A model generated the notes under the pieces. It had not been told where the DNA came from, did no database searches, and saw only the letters and a program-made list of their open reading frames with translations. The position numbers and the translations under genes are program-made. Below, in pieces: positions 33,623 to 42,872 of a DNA stretch of 64,000 nt. Source of the DNA: Paracoccus denitrificans (lineage in GTDB: Bacteria > Pseudomonadota > Alphaproteobacteria > Rhodobacterales > Rhodobacteraceae); assembly GCA_003240735.1 (NCBI GenBank), contig QFNE01000012.1:1-64000 (forward strand), in the 5' to 3' direction. Numbering within the stretch: the first letter of the stretch is position 1; every line of letters starts with the position of its first letter.

Positions 33623-34258
33623 TTGACGCGCGGGGGCCAAACGAAGGACCGCGAAACGCCTGAACGGCGCTGTATCGTCACTGGCGAGACAGCGCCGAAG
33701 GCTGGCTTGATCCGCTTTGTGGCGGGTCCGGATGGCATGGTCGTGCCCGATCTGTCGGAAAAACTGCCCGGCCGTGGCTTCTGGGTGTCCGCTGACCGAG
33801 AGGCACTGGAAAAAGCTGCGGCCAAGGGGCTTTTTTCGCGTGGTGCCAAGACCCATGTCAAAGCACCTGAAGATCTGGTATCAGGGATCGAGGTCGCTTT
33901 GGCGCGGCGGGTCGTCGATCTGATTTCCCTGACCCGCAAGGCCGGTGGTGCCGTTGCAGGGTTCGAAAAGGTCAAGGACTGGCTGGCGGGGGGACGGGCA
34001 AAGGTTCTGTTTCAGGCCAGCGACGGTTCGGAAAGAGGAAAAGGCAAGCTTTGGACCCCGCCCGGTGGGCGTTGGTTCGGCTGTCTGACTGCAAATGAAT
34101 TGGGTTTGGCTTTCGGCCGCGAGCATGTCATACACAGCGCGCTTGCGGCCGGCGGTCTGACCGAAAAAGTAGTACGCGAAGCGAACAGGCTGAATGGTCT
34201 GCGCGCGCATGTCGGCAATCATATTGCCGGGAAGGATTCGAGAGCGGATGAGCGATAA
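33623..34258 (+). CDS. YlxR/L7Ae-like RNA-binding protein
   Basis: A 211-residue fusion usual in alphaproteobacteria: an N-terminal YlxR (DUF448) domain with PERRCIVTGE and LPGRGFWVSADREAL, and a C-terminal L7Ae-like domain from about residue 95 (DLISLTRKAGGAVAGFEKV). Probably a ribosome or polymerase associated factor; YlxR has been proposed to be a NusA-linked or nucleoid factor. The start is TTG 33623, with only a weak ribosome site; no ATG lies before the conserved part. It overlaps infB by 11 bases. Confidence 0.88.
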   Translation: MTRGGQTKDRETPERRCIVTGETAPKAGLIRFVAGPDGMVVPDLSEKLPGRGFWVSADREALEKAAAKGLFSRGAKTHVKAPEDLVSGIEVALARRVVDLISLTRKAGGAVAGFEKVKDWLAGGRAKVLFQASDGSERGKGKLWTPPGGRWFGCLTANELGLAFGREHVIHSALAAGGLTEKVVREANRLNGLRAHVGNHIAGKDSRADER

Positions 34259-36770
34259 AGACGGAAAGAAACCCTTGGGGCTTGGCGGCGGGCGTCCCGG
34301 TCAGGTGAAGCAAAGCTTCAGCCATGGCCGGACCCATAATGTCGTGGTCGAGACGAAACGCAAGCGTGTGGTCGTGCCCAAGCCCGGTGCGGCTGCTGGC
34401 GGCGCGGCACCCCGCCCGAACAGCCCTGCTGGCGTTGCCTCTGACCCGTCCAAGCGTCCCGCGGGGATTTCGGAAGCGGAGATGGAGCGCCGTCTGCGTG
34501 CCTTGGCTGCTGCCAAAGCCCGCGAAGCTGACGAAGCTGCTGCCCGTGCCGCTGAAGAAAAGGCCCGCGAGGAAGAACGCGACCGTCGCCGCGCCGAGAT
34601 CGAGGCGAAGGAACGCGAAGAGCGGGAACGCGAAGAGGCCCTGAAAGCCAAGGCCGAAGAGGACGCTCGTCGCGCCCGCGAAGCCGAGTTGCGTGCGCAG
34701 AAGAAAGCCGAAGTCACGGCGCGTCCGACGACGGGTGGTGCGCCTGCCGACCGCGCCTCGGCCGAGGTTGCAGCGGCACGCGCGGAAACCAAAGGCACGC
34801 CGGTTCGTCGTCCGGGCGAGCGTGATCGTGCGCCGGAACCCGACCGCGACCGTGGCAAGGGCCGCAACGAATCACGCCGCGAAGGCAAGCTTTCGGTCAC
34901 GCAGGCCATGGACGGCGAGGGCGGACGCCAGCGCAGTCTGGCCCAGATGAAGCGCAAGCAGGAAAAAGCCCGTGCCAAAGCGATGGGTCAGTCTCAGCGT
35001 GCCGAAAAGCAGGTCCGTGAAGTTCAGCTGCCCGAAACCATCGTGGTGTCGGAACTGGCGAACCGGATGGCCGAACGCGTGGCTGACGTGATCAAGTCGC
35101 TCATGAAGATGGGCATGATGGTCACCGGCAACCAGCCGATCGACGCCGACACCGCCGAACTGGTCATCGACGAGTTCGGCCACCGTGCCGTCCGCGTCTC
35201 GGACGCTGACGTCGAGCAGGTGATCACGCAGGCCGAGGATAAAGCCGAAGACCTGCAATCGCGTCCCCCGATCATCACGATCATGGGCCACGTCGACCAC
35301 GGCAAGACCTCGCTTCTGGATGCGATCCGGCAGACGAACGTCGTGTCGGGCGAGGCGGGCGGGATCACCCAGCATATCGGTGCCTATCAGGTCAAAGCCT
35401 CGAACGGCGCGACGCTGACGTTCCTTGATACCCCCGGCCACGCGGCGTTCACGTCGATGCGTGCCCGCGGCGCAGAGGTAACGGATATCGTTGTGCTGGT
35501 CGTCGCCGCGGACGATGCGGTGATGCCGCAGACGATCGAGGCGATCAATCATGCGAAGGCCGCAGGCGTTCCGATGATCGTGGCGATCAACAAGGTCGAT
35601 AAACCCGACGCCAACCCGCAAAAGGTCCGCACGGACCTGCTGCAGCACGAAGTCGTCGTCGAGGCGATGTCGGGTGAAGTTCAGGACGTCGAAGTGTCCG
35701 CCAAAACCGGCGCAGGTCTGGATCAACTGCTGGAGGCCATCGCGCTTCAGGCAGAGATTCTGGAACTGCGGGCCAACCCCGACCGCGCCGCCCAAGGCGC
35801 CGTTATCGAGGCCAAGCTGGACGTGGGCCGTGGTCCTGTCGCAACGGTTCTGGTTCAGTACGGCACGCTGCGCCAGGGCGATATCTTCGTCGTCGGCGAA
35901 CAGTGGGGCAAGGTCCGCGCGCTGATCAACGACCGTGGTGAGCGGGTGGAAGAAGCCGGCCCCTCGGTCCCGGTCGAGGTTCTGGGTCTGAACGGCACGC
36001 CCGAGGCGGGTGACGTGCTGAACGTCACGGCCACCGAAGCGCAGGCACGCGAGATCGCGGAATACCGTGGCCAGGCGGCCAAGGACAAGCGCGCGGCAGC
36101 GGGTGCAGCGACCACGCTGCAAGAGCTGATGGCGAAGGCCAAGGCGGACAAGAGCGTGGCCGAAGTGGCCGTGGTTCTGAAAGCCGACGTCCAGGGTTCA
36201 GCCGAAGCCATCGTGCAGGCGCTGGAAAAGATCGGCAACGACGAGGTTCGCGTCCGCGTGCTGCATTACGGCGTGGGCGCCATCACCGAATCCGATATCG
36301 GCCTGGCCGAAGCGTCGGGTGCGGCGGTCATCGGCTTCAACGTCCGTGCGAACGCGCCGGCCCGCAATTCTGCCAACCAGAAGGGTGTCGAGATCCGTTA
36401 TTACTCGATCATCTATGATCTGGTGGACGACATCAAAGCGGCGGCGTCGGGTCTGCTCAAGGCCGAAGTGCGCGAAAACTTCATCGGTTATGCCGAGATC
36501 CGCGAAGTGTTCCGCGTCACCGGCGTCGGCAACGTGGCCGGGTGTCTGATCACCGAGGGTGTGGCCCGTCGTTCCGCAGGCGTTCGTCTGCTGCGCGACA
36601 ACGTGGTGATCCACGAAGGCACGCTGAAAACGCTGAAACGCTTCAAGGACGAAGTCAAAGAGGTGCAATCCGGTCAGGAATGCGGCATGGCCTTTGAAAA
36701 CTATGACGACATCCGCAAGGGCGACGTCATCGAGATCTTCGAGCGCGAGGAAGTTCAGCGCACGCTGTAA
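34248..36770 (+). CDS. infB: Translation initiation factor IF-2
   Basis: Brings initiator tRNA to the ribosome with GTP. The 840-residue protein starts MSDKDGKKPLGLGGG; residues 60-250 are a long helix rich in Lys, Glu, Ala and Arg. The G domain has GHVDHGKTSLLDAI (P-loop), DTPGHAAF, and NKVDKP; domains II-IV follow, ending in a typical DVIEIFEREEV. A second in-frame ATG for a shorter form could exist but is not evident. A terminator follows at 36792. Confidence 0.96.
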   Translation: MSDKDGKKPLGLGGGRPGQVKQSFSHGRTHNVVVETKRKRVVVPKPGAAAGGAAPRPNSPAGVASDPSKRPAGISEAEMERRLRALAAAKAREADEAAARAAEEKAREEERDRRRAEIEAKEREEREREEALKAKAEEDARRAREAELRAQKKAEVTARPTTGGAPADRASAEVAAARAETKGTPVRRPGERDRAPEPDRDRGKGRNESRREGKLSVTQAMDGEGGRQRSLAQMKRKQEKARAKAMGQSQRAEKQVREVQLPETIVVSELANRMAERVADVIKSLMKMGMMVTGNQPIDADTAELVIDEFGHRAVRVSDADVEQVITQAEDKAEDLQSRPPIITIMGHVDHGKTSLLDAIRQTNVVSGEAGGITQHIGAYQVKASNGATLTFLDTPGHAAFTSMRARGAEVTDIVVLVVAADDAVMPQTIEAINHAKAAGVPMIVAINKVDKPDANPQKVRTDLLQHEVVVEAMSGEVQDVEVSAKTGAGLDQLLEAIALQAEILELRANPDRAAQGAVIEAKLDVGRGPVATVLVQYGTLRQGDIFVVGEQWGKVRALINDRGERVEEAGPSVPVEVLGLNGTPEAGDVLNVTATEAQAREIAEYRGQAAKDKRAAAGAATTLQELMAKAKADKSVAEVAVVLKADVQGSAEAIVQALEKIGNDEVRVRVLHYGVGAITESDIGLAEASGAAVIGFNVRANAPARNSANQKGVEIRYYSIIYDLVDDIKAAASGLLKAEVRENFIGYAEIREVFRVTGVGNVAGCLITEGVARRSAGVRLLRDNVVIHEGTLKTLKRFKDEVKEVQSGQECGMAFENYDDIRKGDVIEIFEREEVQRTL

Positions 36771-36791
36771 TCGTCTGAAAATCGTAAGAAA

Positions 36792-36818
36792 GGCCCTGCC
36801 ATTCGGCGGGGCCCTTTT
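36792..36818 (+). terminator. Terminator of the infB operon
   Basis: Stem GGCCCTGCC / GGCGGGGCC (36792-36800 and 36805-36813, one G-T pair) with loop ATTC and a TTTT run. It lies 22 bases after the infB stop codon. Confidence 0.85.
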
Positions 36819-36841
36819 CGTTTTATGGCCCGGCGACATTC

Positions 36842-36872
36842 AAAAAAAAGGGCGCCCAGCCGGCGCCCTTTT
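36842..36872 (-). terminator. Terminator of the 42-codon gene
   Basis: Stem GGGCGCC / GGCGCCC (36850-36856 and 36862-36868) with an eight-A tract on the left (36842-36849), which is a U8 run for minus-strand transcripts, and TTTT on the right. It begins 28 bases after the stop codon of the small gene, which supports its transcription. Confidence 0.82.
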
Positions 36873-36899
36873 CAATTCTATGGATCAGTGCCTGTCAGA

Positions 36900-37028
36900 T
36901 CAGGCGTTGACCGCTTTCCCAAGGTAGGTGTTCTGGCCCACACGCACGACAATCTGGCCGTTGCCAGCGTCACGCTCAAAGATGCCCTGCACGGAAATGC
37001 AGCTACCCACGGTGATGGTTCGAATCAT
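36900..37028 (-). CDS. Small protein of 42 residues, unknown function
   Basis: A short gene with good expression signals. The ribosome site GAGGAGGAGG lies about seven bases before the ATG (37028), and an intrinsic terminator follows the TGA. The protein begins MIRTITVGSCISVQGIFERD and ends GKAVNA; it has one Cys and alternating hydrophobic residues that suggest a small beta-barrel (OB/SH3-like), an inference. I believe similar short proteins occur in other rhodobacteria but cannot verify it. It stands alone between infB and mutT. No function known. Confidence 0.72.
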   Translation of the reverse strand: MIRTITVGSCISVQGIFERDAGNGQIVVRVGQNTYLGKAVNA

Positions 37029-37153
37029 GATGTCCCTCCTCCTCGTGAGGCAAGTATGGCCTTCAAAACGTCACACGAAAGACAAAAACTGGGCAAAAAG
37101 CAAAAATGACGCGTTATCGGCAGTAATTCTGCTAAAATGTCACTGTGATATGG

Positions 37154-37169
37154 AACTTATCGCTAAGTT
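37154..37169. repeat. Perfect inverted repeat upstream of the small gene
   Basis: AACTTA-TCGC-TAAGTT, a 6-bp perfect palindrome in an AT-richer stretch (37050-37170). On the minus strand a TTGCGC and a weak CATATC lie 17 bases apart around it. It could be an operator for the 42-codon gene. Confidence 0.4.
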
Positions 37170-37180
37170 GCGCAACCCGC

Positions 37181-37582
37181 TCACAGCCAATCTCGCAATA
37201 TTGGGATCAGGGGCAAGTCAGCTGGCGGCATCGGGTAGTCGGCCAGCTTTTCCGGGCGGACCCAAGCTAGTCGCTGACCCTCGCGCCCCTGCGGGATGCC
37301 GTCCCAGCGCCGGCACGCAAACAACGGCATCAGCAGGTGAAATTCGGGATAGCTGTGGCTGGCGAAGGTCAGCGGGGCCAGACAGGAGGTCCAGGTCTGA
37401 ATCCCCAGTTCCTCATCAAGCTCGCGGATCAGCGCGGTCTCGGGGGTTTCGCCCGGGTCGACCTTGCCGCCCGGAAACTCCCACAGGCCCGCCAACGATT
37501 TCCCCTCGGGGCGCTGTGCCAGAAGCACGCGCCCGTCGGGATCGATCAGCGCGACCGCCGAAACCAGCAGGACCCGGGTCAC
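37181..37582 (-). CDS. mutT: 8-oxo-dGTP diphosphatase (Nudix)
   Basis: A 133-residue Nudix hydrolase that removes oxidized dGTP. The Nudix box runs from GGKVDPGETPETALIREL to DEELGI; WEFPGG before it and the short length fit MutT. The start is GTG 37582, overlapping the argJ stop (GTGA), so it is coupled to argJ. Located downstream of argJ and PPIase in the same direction. Confidence 0.92.
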   Translation of the reverse strand: MTRVLLVSAVALIDPDGRVLLAQRPEGKSLAGLWEFPGGKVDPGETPETALIRELDEELGIQTWTSCLAPLTFASHSYPEFHLLMPLFACRRWDGIPQGREGQRLAWVRPEKLADYPMPPADLPLIPILRDWL

Positions 37583-38979
37583 GAACGATAGTCGGCGTTG
37601 ATGTCGATGTACCGATGGGTCAGGTCGCAGGTCCAGACCGTGCGCGAGGCTGCGCCAAGGCCCAGATCGACGGACAATTCCAGATGCGGCTGCTTCATGT
37701 AGGCGCTGGCCGCGTCTTCGTCATAGCTGGGCGAACGCCAGCCGTTTTCAGCCAGAACCATGTCGCCAAAGCTGATCGACAGGCGGTCGCGGTCAGCCTG
37801 CGCGCCGGATTTGCCGACGGCCATCACAACGCGGCCCCAGTTGGCATCCTCGCCTGCGATGGCGGTCTTGACCAAGGGGCTGTTGGCGATGGCCATGGCG
37901 ACTGTGTGTGCGTCCTGCGCCGTTGCCGCGCCCGTCACGCGGACCTCGACGAACTTGGTGGCGCCTTCGCCGTCCATGACGACCTGTTTCGCCAGATCCA
38001 GCATCACGCCACGCAGCGCCGCAACGAACGCGCGCGCAGGCTTTGACCGCATGTCCGAAATCTCGGCCGCAGCGGACTGGCCGGTTGCGGCCAGCACCAG
38101 CGCGTCACTGGTCGAGGTGTCGCTGTCCACGGTGATGGCGTTGAACGTGTCATCGACCAGCGATGACAGCATCCGCTGCAAAAGCTTCGGCGCGATCTTT
38201 GCGTCGGTGAAGATATAGACAAGCATTGTCGCCATGTCGGGCGCGATCATACCAGAGCCCTTGGCGATGCCGGCGATATGGATCGGCCCACCGTTGCCGT
38301 CGATGACGGCGCCCGATCCCTTGGGGAACGTGTCGGTGGTCATGATCGCGCGCGCCGCGTCGGCGATGCCGTCGGTGCGCAGATTCTTGGCAAGCTTGCC
38401 GATGATGGCGGTGATGCGGTCGGCGGGCAGGGGCTCGCCGATGACGCCGGTTGACGACGACAGAACCCGTGCGGCCGGCACATCCAGCGCCTTGGCAACG
38501 GCGGACGTCACCTCATCAACCGCAGTTTGCCCGGCCGCGCCGGTGAACGCGTTGGCGTTGCCGGAATTGACGATGATCGCCGCACCCGCGTCGCCCGCAG
38601 GTTTGCCGCGCAGCTTTTGCTGACAGTCCAGAACGCAGGCGGCGCGTGTCGACGACCGGGTGAATGCGCCGGCCACCGATGTGCCGGGCGCAAGCCGCAC
38701 CAACATGACGTCGGTGCGGTTCTTGTATTTGACGCCAGCCTCGCCCGCGGCGAATTCAGCGCCGGGGATCGCGGGCAGGTCGGGGAAGGACGCAGGCGCC
38801 AGCGGTGACACGATCACCGTCTTGGCAGGCTTCGGTGCGGGGGCCGCAAGCCCCAGACGTTCCGATGCCTCGGCCAGTTTTTCGGCGGTATGCGCGGCCT
38901 TTTCCGCCGCGTTCTGTGCCTTGCGAGCCAGCTTCTCCAGCTCTTTCGTCGCCGCTTTTGCCTTCTTGTCCTTCGCCAT
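37579..38979 (-). CDS. argJ: Bifunctional ornithine/glutamate N-acetyltransferase ArgJ
   Basis: Recycles the acetyl group in arginine synthesis. The core has IIVNSGNANAFTGAAGQ, LSSSTGVIGEPLP, and the autocleavage region KGSGMIAPDMATMLVYIFTD, where the Thr of MATML becomes the N-terminal nucleophile; DANWGRVVMAVG and THRYIDINADYRS complete it. The 466-residue length exceeds the usual ~410 because of an N-terminal extension of about 55 residues rich in Lys and Ala (KELEKLARKAQNAAEKAAHT), likely a coiled coil. First methionine at 38979; an internal start that removes the extension is not excluded. Confidence 0.94.
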   Translation of the reverse strand: MAKDKKAKAATKELEKLARKAQNAAEKAAHTAEKLAEASERLGLAAPAPKPAKTVIVSPLAPASFPDLPAIPGAEFAAGEAGVKYKNRTDVMLVRLAPGTSVAGAFTRSSTRAACVLDCQQKLRGKPAGDAGAAIIVNSGNANAFTGAAGQTAVDEVTSAVAKALDVPAARVLSSSTGVIGEPLPADRITAIIGKLAKNLRTDGIADAARAIMTTDTFPKGSGAVIDGNGGPIHIAGIAKGSGMIAPDMATMLVYIFTDAKIAPKLLQRMLSSLVDDTFNAITVDSDTSTSDALVLAATGQSAAAEISDMRSKPARAFVAALRGVMLDLAKQVVMDGEGATKFVEVRVTGAATAQDAHTVAMAIANSPLVKTAIAGEDANWGRVVMAVGKSGAQADRDRLSISFGDMVLAENGWRSPSYDEDAASAYMKQPHLELSVDLGLGAASRTVWTCDLTHRYIDINADYRS

Positions 38980-38990
38980 GAGACGCGCCC

Positions 38991-39830
38991 TTATTTGTTC
39001 AGAAGCTCTGTCTTGCTGAGCAGGTTGGGATCGATATTCGGTGTCGTCTCGACCTTGGCATCAGCGACCAGTTTTTCCAATGCCGCATCGACACGGTCGC
39101 GGCGAACCTGCATCGCCAGTTCGTCGCGGACCTCGTCGAACTTGGGTGGCTCTGCCTTGCGGCTGTCGATCAGCTTGATCACGTGCCAGCCGAACTGCGA
39201 TTGCACCGGCGGCGACACCTCACCCTTTTTCAGCGCGACGACCGCATCGGCGAAAGGTTTGACCATCTGGTCGGGCGTGAACCAACCCAGATCGCCCTTG
39301 TTCGGGCCGCTGTTGTCGGTCGACTTTTCGGCCGCGAGCGTTCCGAAGTCTGCGCCGCCCTTCAGCTCTTCCTCGATCGACTTGGCTGTGGCCTCATCCG
39401 CCACAAGGATGTGGGCTGCATTGTATTCGGTCTTGGGTTCGGTGGTGCTGCCGAATGCCTTGTCATAGGCGGCCTGCAGTTCGGCGTCCGACGGCTCGGG
39501 CGTGGCGACCGCTTCAAGATACGCGCCGGCCAGATAGGCGCGGCGATCCATCTCGATGACGGCGGCATCGCGCGGCGACTGGTCCTTGGCGCGAACCTGC
39601 GCAGCGGCGGTCTGGCGGACCATCTGGTCCATCAGCATCGACCACAGCTGTTCATCCGTGGTCCCGGGCGGCATCTGCTGGGCCAAGGTTTCCTTCATGG
39701 CGATCATCTGACCCAGCGTGATCGAGTCGTCGTTGACCTTGGCCACCACGGTCGATGCGTCCTGCGCGAATGCGGGCGCGGCAAGGAAACTTGCCGCCAG
39801 AAGTGCGGCACCCGACAAATTGCGAATCAT
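38991..39830 (-). CDS. Periplasmic peptidyl-prolyl isomerase (PpiC/parvulin)
   Basis: A 279-residue foldase. The signal peptide is MIRNLSGAALLAASFLAAPA, cleaved near FAQ-D. A SurA-like helical N-terminal part is followed by a parvulin domain with YNAAHILVADEATAK, STDNSGPNKGDLGWFTPDQM and SQFGWHVIKLID. It probably aids outer membrane protein folding. The start at 39830 fits the signal peptide and has AAAGGA before it. Followed by argJ after 11 bases; divergent from secA across 203 bases. Confidence 0.92.
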   Translation of the reverse strand: MIRNLSGAALLAASFLAAPAFAQDASTVVAKVNDDSITLGQMIAMKETLAQQMPPGTTDEQLWSMLMDQMVRQTAAAQVRAKDQSPRDAAVIEMDRRAYLAGAYLEAVATPEPSDAELQAAYDKAFGSTTEPKTEYNAAHILVADEATAKSIEEELKGGADFGTLAAEKSTDNSGPNKGDLGWFTPDQMVKPFADAVVALKKGEVSPPVQSQFGWHVIKLIDSRKAEPPKFDEVRDELAMQVRRDRVDAALEKLVADAKVETTPNIDPNLLSKTELLNK

Positions 39831-40033
39831 GGAAAGTCCTTTCAGGATTGGCGCCGACCGGTGTCTGACCGGGCTGCGCCGTTGACAGTATAGCAAGGCG
39901 AGCCTACATCCGGCGCGAACCGTAACACGCGCGTCCGCCGCTGCTTTTCCGGCCTTGTGATAGGGCATGGCGATCGGTCCGGGCAAGTGGGGGTCTGATC
40001 ACCCGCATGCGCGAAACCGTGACGAAGGACGTA

Positions 40034-42739
40034 ATGCTCAACTTCGGAAATCTGGCGAAAAAGGTCTTTGGCACGCCCAACGACCGCAAGGTCAATGCGG
40101 CACGCCCGCTGGTGGCGCAGATCAACGCGCTGGAACCGCGCTTTCAAGCGATGTCTGACGAGGACCTGATCGCGACCACCCGCAGCCTGCAACAGCGCGC
40201 ACAGTCGGGCGAAAGCCTGGACAAGCTGCTGCCCGAGGCGTTCGCCAACTGTCGCGAAGGCGCGCGCCGCGCCCTTGGTCTGCGGGCGTTCGACACGCAG
40301 CTGTTGGGCGGGATCTTCCTGCATCAGGGCAACATCGCCGAAATGAAGACGGGTGAGGGCAAGACGCTGGTCGCGACCTTCCCGGCCTATCTGAACGCAC
40401 TGGCGGGCAAAGGCGTCCATGTCGTCACGGTCAACGACTATCTGGCCAAGCGCGACGCCGAGTGGATGAGCAAGGTGTTCGCCCAACTGGGGATGACGAC
40501 CGGCGTCGTCTATCCGTTCCAGGCCGATGACGAAAAGCGCGCCGCGTATCGCGCAGACGTGACCTATGCCACGAACAACGAGCTCGGGTTCGATTACCTT
40601 CGCGACAACATGAAGGGCTCGATCGAGGAAATGACCCAACGCGGCCATTTCTACGCCATCGTCGATGAGGTCGATTCGATCCTCGTCGACGAAGCCCGGA
40701 CCCCGCTGATCATCTCCGGCCCAAGTCAGGACCGCAGTGAACTGTACCGGGTGCTGGACGCGTTCATTCCGGAATTGGATGCGACGCACTTCACGCTGGA
40801 CGAAAAGACCCGGAACGCGACCTTCACCGAGGACGGGAACGAGTTTCAGGAACAGCGCCTGTCGCAAGCGGGCATCCTGCCCGAGGGGCAGACGCTGTAT
40901 GATCCGGAATCGACGACGATCGTGCACCATGCGAACCAGGCCCTGCGCGCGCACAAGCTGTATCAGCGCGACCAGAATTATATCGTCAAGGACGGCGAAA
41001 TCGTCCTGATCGACGAATTCACCGGCCGCATGATGAAAGGCCGCCGTCTGTCGGACGGTCTGCACCAGGCGATTGAAGCCAAGGAGAACGTCGACATCCA
41101 GCCGGAGAACGTGACGCTCGCCAGCGTGACGTTCCAGAATTATTTCCGCCTTTACGACAAGCTGTCGGGGATGACCGGGACGGCCGCGACCGAGGCCGAG
41201 GAGTTCGCCGAGATCTACAAGCTGGGCGTGGTCGAGGTTCCGACGAACCGCCCGATTCAGCGGCAGGACGAGCATGACCGCGTCTACCGCACCGCCGCCG
41301 ACAAATATGCGGCCGTGCTGGAGGCCATCCGCGACGCCTATGCCCGTCGCCAGCCGATCCTTGTCGGCACAACCTCGATCGAGAAGTCGGAAATGTTGTC
41401 CAAGATGCTGGACGATGCCGGCATCCCGCACAACGTTTTGAACGCGCGCCAGCACGAACAGGAAGCGACTATCGTGGCTGAGGCTGGTAAACCTGGTGCA
41501 GTGACCATCGCGACCAACATGGCCGGTCGCGGCACCGACATTCAGTTGGGCGGCAACGTCGACATGAAGGTGATGGAGCGGCTGGCCGAAAACCCCGATG
41601 CCAACCCCGACGACCTTCGCCATCAGGTCGAGGCCGAAGTTGCCGCCGAAAAGCAGGCTGTACTGGAATCAGGTGGGCTGTTCGTTCTGTCCACCGAACG
41701 GCACGAAAGCCGCCGGATCGACAACCAGCTGCGTGGCCGGTCTGGTCGTCAGGGTGACCCCGGACGGTCGCTGTTTTTCCTGTCGCTCGACGACGACCTG
41801 ATGCGCATCTTCGGTTCGGAACGTCTGGACAAGGTGCTGTCGTCCTTGGGCATGAAGGAAGGCGAGGCCATCGTCCACCCGTGGGTCAACAAATCCCTTG
41901 AACGGGCGCAGGCCAAGGTCGAAGGGCGCAACTTCGACATCCGCAAGCAGTTGCTGAAGTTCGACGATGTCATGAACGACCAGCGCAAGGCTGTCTTCAG
42001 CCAGCGCCTGGAAATCATGCAATCGGACGATGTCGGCGACATCGTGGCCGACATGCGCCATCAGGTGATCGACGACCTGATGGAAACCTACATGCCGGAC
42101 CGCGCCTATGCCGAACAGTGGGACACTGCTGGCCTCAAGGAGGCGGTGCTGGAACGGCTGAACATGGACCTGCCGATTGCCGAATGGGCGGCCGAAGACG
42201 GCGTCGATCAGGCGGTCATCCGTGAACGGATCGGGCAGGCGACGGACGCGTATATGGCCGAAAAGGCCGTGCAGTTCGGCCCCGAGGCGATGTCCCAGAT
42301 CGAAAAGCAGATCGTGCTTCAGACCATCGACCAGAAATGGCGCGAACATCTGGTGACGCTGGAGCATCTGCGGTCGGTCGTGGGTTTCCGTGGCTATGCC
42401 CAGCGTGACCCGCTGTCGGAATACAAGACCGAAGGCTTCCAGCTGTTCGAGGCGCTTCTGGACGGCTTGCGCGGCGACGTAACCCAGCAGCTTGCCCACA
42501 TTCGCCCGCTGACCGAGGCGGAGCGCGAAGCGATGATGCAGGATTACCGCGACCAGATGGCGGCGCAGCAACAGGCGGCCCAGCCCCAGCACGAGGAAGC
42601 GGAGGCCTCCGACGTCAGTGGTGCAATCCCCGGCTTTGACGAAAACGATCCGACGACCTGGGGCAACCCCGGCCGGAACGACCCGTGCCCCTGCGGCTCG
42701 GGCCAGCGGTTCAAGAACTGCCACGGCCGCTTGGTCTGA
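40034..42739 (+). CDS. secA: Preprotein translocase ATPase SecA
   Basis: Motor of the Sec pathway, 901 residues. NBD1 has MKTGEGKTLVATF (Walker A) and VDEVDSILVDEARTPLIISG (DEAD-like), the preprotein domain follows, NBD2 has NMAGRGTDIQLGG and LRGRSGRQGDPG, and the C-terminus ends in the zinc and SecB-binding motif NDPCPCGSGQRFKNCHG. AAGGA lies five bases before ATG 40034. A terminator follows. Confidence 0.97.
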   Translation: MLNFGNLAKKVFGTPNDRKVNAARPLVAQINALEPRFQAMSDEDLIATTRSLQQRAQSGESLDKLLPEAFANCREGARRALGLRAFDTQLLGGIFLHQGNIAEMKTGEGKTLVATFPAYLNALAGKGVHVVTVNDYLAKRDAEWMSKVFAQLGMTTGVVYPFQADDEKRAAYRADVTYATNNELGFDYLRDNMKGSIEEMTQRGHFYAIVDEVDSILVDEARTPLIISGPSQDRSELYRVLDAFIPELDATHFTLDEKTRNATFTEDGNEFQEQRLSQAGILPEGQTLYDPESTTIVHHANQALRAHKLYQRDQNYIVKDGEIVLIDEFTGRMMKGRRLSDGLHQAIEAKENVDIQPENVTLASVTFQNYFRLYDKLSGMTGTAATEAEEFAEIYKLGVVEVPTNRPIQRQDEHDRVYRTAADKYAAVLEAIRDAYARRQPILVGTTSIEKSEMLSKMLDDAGIPHNVLNARQHEQEATIVAEAGKPGAVTIATNMAGRGTDIQLGGNVDMKVMERLAENPDANPDDLRHQVEAEVAAEKQAVLESGGLFVLSTERHESRRIDNQLRGRSGRQGDPGRSLFFLSLDDDLMRIFGSERLDKVLSSLGMKEGEAIVHPWVNKSLERAQAKVEGRNFDIRKQLLKFDDVMNDQRKAVFSQRLEIMQSDDVGDIVADMRHQVIDDLMETYMPDRAYAEQWDTAGLKEAVLERLNMDLPIAEWAAEDGVDQAVIRERIGQATDAYMAEKAVQFGPEAMSQIEKQIVLQTIDQKWREHLVTLEHLRSVVGFRGYAQRDPLSEYKTEGFQLFEALLDGLRGDVTQQLAHIRPLTEAEREAMMQDYRDQMAAQQQAAQPQHEEAEASDVSGAIPGFDENDPTTWGNPGRNDPCPCGSGQRFKNCHGRLV

Positions 42740-42757
42740 TAAGGGTACAAACTAACG

Positions 42758-42788
42758 AACCACGCGCGGAAGACCGCGCGTGGTTTGC
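42758..42788 (+). terminator. Terminator of secA
   Basis: Perfect 12-bp stem AACCACGCGCGG / CCGCGCGTGGTT (42758-42769, 42774-42785) with loop AAGA and a short T tract. It also lies downstream of the glycosyltransferase gene on the other strand. Confidence 0.85.
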
Positions 42789-42872
42789 ATTAGGCGCGGC
42801 GGATGCGCGGGTTGGGTTGCCCGGTGTGTGACCTCAATCGACGTCAAATGAGGACGCAACGCAGCGGTTAGT

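Noticed and set aside
37056..37109. A 17-codon plus-strand open frame (MAFKTSHERQKLGKKQK) near the 42-codon gene
   Set aside because: It has a weak GTGAGG site but is very short and overlaps the promoter region of the minus-strand gene; not enough evidence.
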